This document shows positions 17,707 through 24,326 of a stretch of DNA of 49,759 nucleotides, piece by piece. The stretch spans positions 1 through 49,759 of the forward strand of contig NZ_JAIUKE010000029.1 of NCBI RefSeq assembly GCF_020176795.1, given 5' to 3'. The stretch's first letter is position 1. Each line of letters opens with the position of its first letter. Made by a program: the position numbers and the translations under genes. Origin of the DNA: Streptomyces sp. 8L. GTDB taxonomy: Bacteria > Actinomycetota > Actinomycetes > Streptomycetales > Streptomycetaceae. The notes beneath the pieces were generated by a model that was given only the letters and a program-made list of their open reading frames with translations, had not been told where the DNA came from and did not search any database.

Positions 17707-19776
17707 TCAGCCCCGGGCCAGCGCCGGGTCCGTCACGCTCGCGCGGCCCGTCTCGATGTGCCCGGCCAGCCGCCGCAGGTAGGTGTCGTCGCGGTCGGAC
17801 GTGACGGACACGTCGTACCAGTGGTCGGTGCGGGCCGCCTCGACGGTGTGCTCGGCGCTCGCACCCGGCCGCAGCCGTACGGAGGCGTCGTGCGCGTGCC
17901 CGTACCCGTCGCGGACCGTGAGGCGCACGGGCACCGTCCCGTGGTTGGCGAACCGCAGCCGCAGGGTGCCGCGTGCCGCGTCGTGCACGGCGGTGACCTC
18001 GGCGCCCCTGGCCGGGCCCGTGCCGGAGACCTGCCGCAGGAAGCCGTTCGGCCCGTGCACGGAGTAGTCGTAGGCCCCGCTCGCCGGCAGGGCCAGGGTG
18101 CCGGTCAGCTTCGCGTGCGGGCCGACCGTGTAGGTCCAGGGTCCTTCGGTGGACGTCGTCGACGTCACCAGGAAGGCGGCGCCCGCCGTGCCGTGGGAGG
18201 CGAAGCCGACGGTGAGACGGCCTTCGCCGGCCACCGCGTCGGCCGCCAGGTCGTACGGTGCGGGCAGGAGCGGGCGCCGGTCGCGTTCCTGCCGGGGCAG
18301 GGCCTGGTCGGCCGGGGGCCGCGGCACGACGTCGGGGTGGCGGGCCGCGTCCTTCGGCCGGTAGCGGTCGGTGCTCGGGAGGGCGGGGACCGACGACGAC
18401 GCCCGGCTGAAGTCGAAGGCCGACGTCAGGTCGCCGGTGACGGCGCGCCGCCAGGGCGAGACGTGCGGCTCGGCCACCCCGAAGCGGCGCTCCATGAAGC
18501 GCAGGATCGAGGTGTGGTCGAACACCTCGGAGCAGACCCGGCCGCCCCTGCTCCACGGCGACAGCACGAACATCGGGACGCGCATGCCGAGCCCGTAGGG
18601 GCCCGCGCCGCTGCTCGCGGGGGCGGAGGGGCTGGTGCGGGAGCCGAACAGCTCCTCCTCGACGGAGACGGTGGAGAAGCCCTGCGCGGGCGACGAGGGC
18701 GGGAAGGGCGGCACCACGTGGTCGAAGTAGCCGTCGTTCTCGTCGTAGGTGATCAGCAGCGCGGTCCTGCTCCACACCTCGGGGTCGACGGTGAGCGCGT
18801 CGATGACCTGGGAGACGTACCAGGCACCGTAGTTGGCGGGCCAGTTGGGGTGCTCGCTGAACGCCTCGGGCGCCGCTATCCAGGAGATCTGCGGGAGCCT
18901 CCCGGCCTTCACGTCCGCCTTGAGGATGTCCATGAAGCCGTCGCCGGCCGCGGCGTTCGTACCGGTGCGGGCCTTCTCGTACAGCGGGTCGCCCGGCTGG
19001 GCGTCGCGGTAGGAGTCGAAGTACAGCAGCGAGTTGTCCCCGTAGTTGCCGATGTAGGCGTCGTCCGTCCAGCCCCAGGACCCGGCGGCGTCCAGGCCGT
19101 TGCCCCGGTCCTGGTAGATCTTCCAGGACACGCCCGCCCGCTCCAGGCGCTCCGGGTAGGTGGTCCAGCCGTAGCGCAGCTCGTCGTTGGTGATGACGGG
19201 GCCGCCGCCGGTGCCGTCCCCGCCGACGTAACCCGACCACATGTAGTAGCGGTTGGGGTCGGTCGGGCCGAGCAGCGAGCAGTGGTAGGCGTCGCAGACG
19301 GTGAACGCGTCGGCCATGGCGTAGTGGAAGGGGATGTCGTCGCGGGTCAGGTACGCCATCGAGGCGGCCGACTTGGCGGACACCCAGGAGTCGTACTTCC
19401 CCCGGTTGAAGGCCGCGTGGGTGCCTTCCCAGCTGTGGTCGAGGTCTTCGAGGAACGTGAGGCCCAGATCGCTGCCCGGAGGGTGGAAGGGCAGCACGTC
19501 GCCGGAGGGGCCCGGCTGGTGGAAGACGGACTTCCCGCCCGGGAGGGTCACGGCGCGCGGGTCCGCGAAGCCTCTGACCCCGCCGAGGGAGCCGAAGTAC
19601 ATGTCGAAGGACCGGTTCTCCTGCATCAGGACGACGATGTGCTCGATGTCCCGCAGGCTTCCCGTGCGGTGGTTGGCGGGGATCGACGCGGCGCGGGCGA
19701 TGCTCGTCGAGAGCGCCGAGAAGGCCGCCGTGCCACCGGCCAGCTGCATGAATCGGCGACGGTTCATATCGACCAT
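17707..19776 (-). CDS. Tat-exported phospholipase C (phosphocholine-specific type)
   Basis: A 689-residue secreted phosphoesterase of the phospholipase C/AcpA family, which hydrolyses phospholipid head groups outside the cell. MNRRRFMQLAGGTAAFSALSTSIARA is a clear Tat signal. The catalytic region has IEHIVVLMQENRSFDMYFGSLGGVRGF, the conserved N-terminal metal/nucleophile segment; later come ALLITYDENDGYFDHVVPP and MRVPMFVLSPWSRGGRVCSEVFDHTSILRFMERRFG. Two C-terminal beta domains of the bacterial PLC type follow (about 500-689). Start ATG 19776 with AAGGGG nine bases upstream; ATG 19767 is possible. Three PHO-box repeats lie 79-111 bases upstream, so phosphate starvation via PhoP probably controls it. 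Confidence 0.93.
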   Translation of the reverse strand: MVDMNRRRFMQLAGGTAAFSALSTSIARAASIPANHRTGSLRDIEHIVVLMQENRSFDMYFGSLGGVRGFADPRAVTLPGGKSVFHQPGPSGDVLPFHPPGSDLGLTFLEDLDHSWEGTHAAFNRGKYDSWVSAKSAASMAYLTRDDIPFHYAMADAFTVCDAYHCSLLGPTDPNRYYMWSGYVGGDGTGGGPVITNDELRYGWTTYPERLERAGVSWKIYQDRGNGLDAAGSWGWTDDAYIGNYGDNSLLYFDSYRDAQPGDPLYEKARTGTNAAAGDGFMDILKADVKAGRLPQISWIAAPEAFSEHPNWPANYGAWYVSQVIDALTVDPEVWSRTALLITYDENDGYFDHVVPPFPPSSPAQGFSTVSVEEELFGSRTSPSAPASSGAGPYGLGMRVPMFVLSPWSRGGRVCSEVFDHTSILRFMERRFGVAEPHVSPWRRAVTGDLTSAFDFSRASSSVPALPSTDRYRPKDAARHPDVVPRPPADQALPRQERDRRPLLPAPYDLAADAVAGEGRLTVGFASHGTAGAAFLVTSTTSTEGPWTYTVGPHAKLTGTLALPASGAYDYSVHGPNGFLRQVSGTGPARGAEVTAVHDAARGTLRLRFANHGTVPVRLTVRDGYGHAHDASVRLRPGASAEHTVEAARTDHWYDVSVTSDRDDTYLRRLAGHIETGRASVTDPALARG

Positions 19777-19854
19777 CGGGTGGGGCCCCTTTGCGGTTGT
19801 CGTGCGGTGTGAACCCGCACAGCCTCCGCCGCCGGGGCCGCGGCACCGGGGGCC

Positions 19855-19887
19855 TGCCCGCGAACTGATCACGAACGTCCCGTGAAC
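19855..19887 (-). promoter_or_regulatory. Triple PHO box (PhoP binding site)
   Basis: On the minus strand three directly adjacent 11-base repeats read GTTCACGGGAC, GTTCGTGATCA and GTTCGCGGGCA. This matches the known Streptomyces PHO-box layout of tandem 11-mers beginning G(G/T)TCA, the first unit best. A further isolated GTTCACACCGC lies at 19804-19814, nearer the phospholipase start. Confidence 0.75.
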
Positions 19888-19926
19888 GGATGCGGACAGC
19901 CGCACAGGAACGGCGCTCCGCCCCCG

Positions 19927-20373
19927 TCAGCCGTCGGTCGAGCCGTCCACGTAGACCCAGTCGCCCCGCTCCCGGGCGAACCTGCTGCGTTCGCGCAGGA
20001 CGCCGCGCGCCGGGGGGCGCGAGCCGTCCGTGTAGTGCGCGAGGAAGGTGACGGTGCCCGTCGTGTGGAAGGCGCTGCCGCCCGAGGTATCCAGGATCGT
20101 GAGGCCCGTCCAGCGCGTCGCCGGGTCGAGGCCGAGCCGGGCGGGCCGCTGGGCCGCCGCCCAGGTGCGCAGCAGGTACGCCTCGTCTCCCACGGCGAAG
20201 GCACTGTAGCGGGAGCGCATCAGCAGCTCGGCGGTGGCCGGGGCGTCCGGGCCCGCGTGGAAGCGCCCGCAGCAGGCGGTGTAGGCGGCGGGAAGCCCGC
20301 AGGGGCAGGGTGACGAGGCGCCGACGGCGGGCCCGGCGGGGCGCTGGGCGGGGCGGCGGGGGCGTTTGGCCAT
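19927..20373 (-). CDS. YchJ-family protein with zinc-binding CPCG motif
   Basis: A 148-residue protein of the YchJ/UPF0225 family. It has an N-terminal basic stretch, a zinc-finger-like SSPCPCGLPAAYTACCGRFH (SEC-C type metal site), then LLMRSRYSAFAVGDEAYLLRTW and a C-terminal NTF2-like portion (GTVTFLAHYTDG, ERGDWVYVDG). Its function is not established in the family. Start ATG 20373 follows GAGGAG on the minus strand. It is divergent from the GH4 gene, with a 151-base spacer, and 150 bases downstream of the phospholipase promoter region. Confidence 0.88.
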   Translation of the reverse strand: MAKRPRRPAQRPAGPAVGASSPCPCGLPAAYTACCGRFHAGPDAPATAELLMRSRYSAFAVGDEAYLLRTWAAAQRPARLGLDPATRWTGLTILDTSGGSAFHTTGTVTFLAHYTDGSRPPARGVLRERSRFARERGDWVYVDGSTDG

Positions 20374-20524
20374 GACCTCATTCTCCTCGCCTCCCCGCGC
20401 CCTCCGCGACGCGCACCCGCCCCACGGCTCCGGCCGGCCGCGCCCTCGGGAATGATCGGATGGACAGCGAACAGGACGACTCGAACGACGAGGGCGACGT
20501 GAGCGAGAGGGAGGCGGCCCGGGT

Positions 20525-21877
20525 ATGAGGCTGACGATTCTGGGCGGCGGCGGTTTCCGCGTACCGCTGGTGTACGGGGCGCTGCTGCGCGACCACGGCG
20601 CGGGCCGGGTCACCGGGGTCACGCTGTACGACGTGGACCGGGCCCGGCGCACGGCCGTGGCCCGGGTGCTCGCGGACCAGGCGGCCGGCGTGCCGGACGC
20701 GCCCGCGCTCACGGTCACCACCGACCTGGACGAGGCCCTGCGCGGCACGGACTTCGTCTTCTCCGCGATCCGGGTGGGCGGCCTCGCGGGGCGGGCGCAG
20801 GACGAGCGGGTGGCGCTGGCCGAGGGCGTGCTCGGCCAGGAGACGGTGGGCGCGGGAGGGATCGCGTACGGCCTGCGGACGGTGCCGGTGGCGCGGGAGA
20901 TCGCCCGGCGGGTCGCGGCGCTGGCACCGGAGGCCTGGGTCATCAACTTCACCAATCCGGCCGGTCTGGTGACGGAGGCGATGGCGGGCGTCCTGGGCGA
21001 GCGGGTCATCGGCATCTGCGACTCCCCCGTCGGACTCGGCCGGCGGGTGGCGCGGACGCTGGGGGTGGACCCGGCCACGGCGCGCTTCGACTACGTGGGC
21101 CTGAACCATCTGGGCTGGCTGCGCGGTCTGTACGTGGACGGGCGGGACCAACTGCCGCGGCTGCTGGGCGATCCGGCGCTGCTGGGTTCGTTCGAGGAGG
21201 GCCGGCTGTTCGGGCCCGAGTGGCTGGCGCCGCTGGGCGCGGTCCCCAACGAGTACCTGCACTACTACTACTTCAACCGGGAGACGGTGGCCGCGTACCG
21301 GAGCGCGGAGCGGACGCGAGGCGCGTTCCTGCGCGACCAGCAGGCCGGTTTCTACGCGGAGGTGGGCGGCGCGGCCCCCGCCCCCGGCGCGGCGTCGGCG
21401 GCCTGGCACCGGACCCTCGCGGAGCGCGAGGCGACGTACATGGAGGCGAACCGCGACGCCGCGGGGATGGGCGAGCGGGACGAGGCGGACCTCGAATCCG
21501 GCGGGTACGAGCAGGTGGCGCTGGCGCTGATGCGGGCGATCGCGCACGACGAGAAGGCGACGCTGATCCTCAACGTGCGCAACCGGGGGACGCTGTCCGC
21601 GCTGGACGCGGAGGCGGTGGTCGAGGTGCCGTGCGCGGTGGACGCGAACGGGGCGAGGCCGCTGGCGGCGAATCCGCTGCCCCTGCACGCGGTGGGCCTG
21701 GTCACGGCGGTGAAGGCGGTGGAGCGCGAGGTGCTGCGGGCCTCGGAGACGGGAGCGAGGGCGGACGCGGTCGCCGCGTTCGCCCTGCACCCGCTGGTCG
21801 ACTCGGTGTCCGTGGCGCGCCGACTGGTGGACGGCTATGTGGCGGCCCATCCGGGGCTCGGCTATCTGCGCGGCTGA
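20525..21877 (+). CDS. GH4 family glycosidase (6-phospho-beta-glucosidase type)
   Basis: A 450-residue glycoside hydrolase family 4 enzyme. These use NAD+ and a divalent metal to cleave glycosidic bonds by an oxidation-elimination route. The N-terminal Rossmann motif is LTILGGGGFRVP. GQETVGAGGIAYGLRTVPVA and VINFTNPAGLVTEAM are typical, and the metal ligands C165 (GICDSP) and H195 (LNHLGW) are present. Most actinobacterial relatives are called 6-phospho-beta-glucosidases, but whether the substrate is phosphorylated is uncertain since no PTS genes are nearby. ATG 20525 has GAGGGAGG about ten bases upstream and overlaps the stop of a 22-codon upstream frame. Confidence 0.92.
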   Translation: MRLTILGGGGFRVPLVYGALLRDHGAGRVTGVTLYDVDRARRTAVARVLADQAAGVPDAPALTVTTDLDEALRGTDFVFSAIRVGGLAGRAQDERVALAEGVLGQETVGAGGIAYGLRTVPVAREIARRVAALAPEAWVINFTNPAGLVTEAMAGVLGERVIGICDSPVGLGRRVARTLGVDPATARFDYVGLNHLGWLRGLYVDGRDQLPRLLGDPALLGSFEEGRLFGPEWLAPLGAVPNEYLHYYYFNRETVAAYRSAERTRGAFLRDQQAGFYAEVGGAAPAPGAASAAWHRTLAEREATYMEANRDAAGMGERDEADLESGGYEQVALALMRAIAHDEKATLILNVRNRGTLSALDAEAVVEVPCAVDANGARPLAANPLPLHAVGLVTAVKAVEREVLRASETGARADAVAAFALHPLVDSVSVARRLVDGYVAAHPGLGYLRG

Positions 21878-21963
21878 CCGGCCCTGACCGGTCGGCGGGT
21901 CCGTCCTGGCCGGTCGGCCGGCCAGGAGCGGCTCACGGGGGCCTGCGCGCCGTCGGCGCCGGT

Positions 21964-22010
21964 GTGTGCGGCGCCGCAGCGCACCTGAAAAACGCTGCGA
22001 CGCCGCACAC
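21964..22010. terminator. Hairpin terminator between GH4 and DUF397 genes
   Basis: Arms 21964-21981 and 21993-22010 pair over 18 bases with a single mismatch (GTGTGCGGCG then CGCAGCG). The loop is CACCTGAAAAA. It lies between convergent genes and could serve both. Confidence 0.85.
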
Positions 22011-22046
22011 CTGCCCCCACCCGTGGTAGTGGTCGTGTGGCGGCCG

Positions 22047-22283
22047 TCAGGTCAGGAGGAAGTCCGCCTGGCCCGACTTCGCGCCCTGGATGAAGGCGGC
22101 GATCTCGGCCGGTGTGTAGATGAGTGCGGGGCCGTCCGGGTCGGAGGACTGGCGCACCGCGATTCTGCCGTCGGCCAGCTTCATGGCCTCGATGCAGTTA
22201 CCGCCGTTGCCACCGCTCCAGGGCTTGTGCCAGCCCTCGGCGCCGAGCTCACGAGCCGGCATGCCGTTGTATATGGGACTCAT
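22047..22283 (-). CDS. DUF397 small protein
   Basis: A 78-residue DUF397 protein. Family marks are WHKPWSGGNGGNCIEAMKLADGRIAVRQSSDPDGPALIYTPAEIAAFIQGAKSGQADFL: the S-G-N-CIE core, the VR-S-DP-G-L strand and the F/W-x-x-F/FI-xG-AK end. In Streptomyces these small proteins are almost always next to WhiJ-type helix-turn-helix regulators and are thought to modulate them, as in the whiJ and bldB-related loci. Its ATG directly follows the TGA of the regulator, so the two are translationally coupled. Confidence 0.92.
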   Translation of the reverse strand: MSPIYNGMPARELGAEGWHKPWSGGNGGNCIEAMKLADGRIAVRQSSDPDGPALIYTPAEIAAFIQGAKSGQADFLLT

Positions 22284-23147
22284 TCACAGCTCCTTGCGGA
22301 CATCCCTGAGGATCTCCTTCGTGCTTTGTGCAGTTGCGGCCTGCGCCGCCATCCGGTCCATGACCTCCAGGTGAGTGGCCACCTCCGGTCGCGCGTCGAG
22401 ATAGAGCGCCCCCGTCAGGTACTCGCTGAAGACCATGTCCGGCAGCTCGGGTTCCGCGAATCGGAAAATCACGAACGGCCCGTAGGTACCCGGGTGGTGT
22501 CCGCTGGCGAACTCCGCGATCTGAAGTGTCACATGGGGCAGGTCCGCGGCCTCGAGAAGCCGGTCGATCTGTTCCCGCATCACCTCGGGGCCGTCACCGA
22601 CGGGGCGGCGGATCACCGTCTCGTCCATGACCACCCAGAACCTCGGCGCGTTCTCCCCCGTGAGCAGGGGCTGCCGCGCCATACGGAGCGCGACGTGCCG
22701 CTCCGTCTCCTCGGGTGAGGACCGCCCGACGGCGCCGGCCCTGAGCACCGCGCGCGCGTAGTCCTCGGTCTGGAGCAGGCCCGGCACGAAGTGCGGCTCG
22801 TACTCCCGCACCAGGGTCGCCGCTCCCTCCAGGCTGACATAGACGCTGAACCAGTCAGGCAGGATGTCGTGGAACCGCTGCCACCAGCCGGGTTTGTTCG
22901 CCTCCTCGACGAGCCCGGTGAAGACTCCCGCCTCTTCCGGGCCCACGCCGTAGGCGGTGAGCAGCACCTGGACGTAGGGGATCTTGAGCGCTACTTCGGC
23001 CGCTTCCATCCTGCGGATCGTGGCAGGGGCCACGCGCAGGAGCTTCGCGGCCTCCTCGCGTTTCAGGCCGCAGCGCTCGCGCAGGTCTTGCAGACGCCTG
23101 CCGAGCACGACCTGACCCACGGTCGGGGCCGACCGCGGTTCACTCAC
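22284..23147 (-). CDS. WhiJ-type XRE/DUF5753 regulator
   Basis: A 287-residue DNA-binding protein. Residues about 10-70 form an XRE helix-turn-helix (VVLGRRLQDLRERCGLKREEAAKLLRVAPATIRRMEAAEVAL). The remainder is the DUF5753/Scr1 domain: YEPHFVPGLLQTEDYARAVLRAG, ERHVALRMARQPLLTGENAPRFWVVMDETVIRRPVG, EQIDRLLEAADLPHVTLQIAEF and PDMVFSEYLTGALYLD. WhiJ-like proteins repress aerial development and pair with DUF397 proteins and ATPase-like proteins. GTG 23147 is chosen because GGAGG sits eight bases upstream; a longer in-frame extension to 23216 is rejected. A perfect 23-base palindrome lies 66-88 bases upstream. Confidence 0.92.
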   Translation of the reverse strand: MSEPRSAPTVGQVVLGRRLQDLRERCGLKREEAAKLLRVAPATIRRMEAAEVALKIPYVQVLLTAYGVGPEEAGVFTGLVEEANKPGWWQRFHDILPDWFSVYVSLEGAATLVREYEPHFVPGLLQTEDYARAVLRAGAVGRSSPEETERHVALRMARQPLLTGENAPRFWVVMDETVIRRPVGDGPEVMREQIDRLLEAADLPHVTLQIAEFASGHHPGTYGPFVIFRFAEPELPDMVFSEYLTGALYLDARPEVATHLEVMDRMAAQAATAQSTKEILRDVRKEL

Positions 23148-23185
23148 TTCAGGGACCTCCCCATCGCCACGATGTGCAAGCAGTG

Positions 23186-23235
23186 TGCCATGACTCTGGC
23201 AGTTAGAACACGGCACTCTGGAAATTCCAGAGTGC
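23186..23235. promoter_or_regulatory. Double operator in the WhiJ-type cassette promoter
   Basis: A perfect odd palindrome spans 23213-23235: arms GCACTCTGGAA and TTCCAGAGTGC around a central A. A second, weaker inverted repeat TGCCA-TGACTC-TGGCA spans 23186-23201. Both contain ACTCTGG, at 23193 and 23215, 22 bases or two helical turns apart. The region lies between the regulator and the divergent ATPase-like gene, so it likely controls both. Confidence 0.75.
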
Positions 23236-23357
23236 TACTTGCCAAGTGTCGCGGACAGGTGGACAGTGGTGGAGTGAACCAGTTCACGCGGTTGTCGCCC
23301 TGTGCCACGGGAGAGGCACAGAGCGGAACAACCGCTTCCCCACCGTTAGGATCGGTC

Positions 23358-23816
23358 GTGGCACCTGGTAACGCGCTCACCCCCCAGCTCGCGCCTGTGT
23401 GCTCTGGCAACGTTGTCCGGCGTTACGGCTTCGAATTGCCGGCGCGCGCGGAGTCCGTCGGCCGGGCCAGGAAACTCACCGAGGACCGGTTGCTCGGCTG
23501 GGGTGTGCGCGAGGGAACGTCCGACACCGCGGTGCTCGTCGTCTCCGAGCTGGTCACCAACGCGGTCGTGCACGCGGCAGGCGACCACGTCATCTGCGAA
23601 CTGCGGCTCGACCAGGACCGCCTGCGGATAGCCGTCGAGGACCAGGGGTACGGCCCGACCGGCCCCCAGCTCCACCGCGGCGGCGCCGACGAGGGCGGGC
23701 GCGGCCTCTTCCTCGTCGACTCGATGTGCAGCTGCTGGGGAACCCAGAGCACCTCGGGCTACGGCCCCGGGCGCGTCGTGTGGGCCGAACTCCCGCTCGT
23801 GGAGCAGGCGTGTTGA
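23358..23816 (+). CDS. RsbW-like HATPase (anti-sigma/ATP-binding) protein
   Basis: A 152-residue GHKL ATPase of the small Streptomyces RsbW-like class. The fold begins at YGFELPARAESVGRARKLTED; the N-box is VSELVTNAVVHA, the G1 box VEDQGYGP and the G2 region GGADEGGRGLFLVDSMCSCWG. Such proteins act as anti-sigma factors or serine kinases, but members beside WhiJ-type regulators have mostly unknown partners. GTG 23358 is preferred (AGGAT eight bases upstream); GTG 23274 would add 28 poorly conserved residues. The gene is divergent from the WhiJ-type regulator, with the palindromic operator between, and overlaps the next gene by seven bases. Confidence 0.88.
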   Translation: MAPGNALTPQLAPVCSGNVVRRYGFELPARAESVGRARKLTEDRLLGWGVREGTSDTAVLVVSELVTNAVVHAAGDHVICELRLDQDRLRIAVEDQGYGPTGPQLHRGGADEGGRGLFLVDSMCSCWGTQSTSGYGPGRVVWAELPLVEQAC

Positions 23817-24265
23817 GGAGCGCGCGGGCGGCGCTGACGCGGCTCGGGCGGAGCCCGAGGAGCGGCGGGCGCGGCAGCGCGTACGGCGACTGCACGGCGC
23901 GGCTCCCCCTCCCGGAGACGCTGCCCGCCTCGCTCGGGTGCGACGCGGTGGGCGTGCCCGCCCGCCACGGGTTCCGGCTGATGGCCCGGATGCCGCGCAC
24001 CGGGTGCGTGTTCGCCGACACCGACTGGTGGTGGTGGATCGTCCCTGCGGGCTCCGACCTGGAGCTGTCCTGGCCGGCGCCCGCCCGGTACGTGGCGGGG
24101 ATCAGTGTGCCCGCGGTCCGTCCGCGCCTGATCCACTGGCCCGACGACCGGACGCCGTACACGCCGCCGATCCCCTTCTACCTGATGGTCTGCCAGCTCA
24201 CGGGGGCCGCCCCGGCGTGGGCGGACGGCCCGATGCCCGCCCCGCGCGGCGGCGCCCGCGCCTGA
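23810..24265 (+). CDS. Conserved hypothetical protein, Trp-rich
   Basis: A 151-residue protein I recognise only as the kind of actinobacterial hypothetical that follows RsbW-like ATPase genes. It has a basic N-terminus (LRSARAALTRLGRSPRSG), then LPETLPASLGCDAVGVPARHGFRLMARMPRTGCVFAD, a striking DTDWWWWIVPAGSDLELSWP and a Pro-rich end. There is no signal peptide or membrane span. GTG 23810 overlaps the ATPase stop (GTGTTGA) with GGAG five bases upstream, so it is translationally coupled and probably works with the ATPase. Function unknown. Confidence 0.75.
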   Translation: MLRSARAALTRLGRSPRSGGRGSAYGDCTARLPLPETLPASLGCDAVGVPARHGFRLMARMPRTGCVFADTDWWWWIVPAGSDLELSWPAPARYVAGISVPAVRPRLIHWPDDRTPYTPPIPFYLMVCQLTGAAPAWADGPMPAPRGGARA

Positions 24266-24326
24266 GGCGCCCGGCCCCTCGTCGTGTGACCTCTCCTTTC
24301 CCGCGCCTCTGCCGGGACGCAGGCGC

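Noticed and set aside
17758..19812. Long plus-strand frame opposite phospholipase C
   Set aside because: No motifs; the opposite strand has a Tat signal and catalytic residues.
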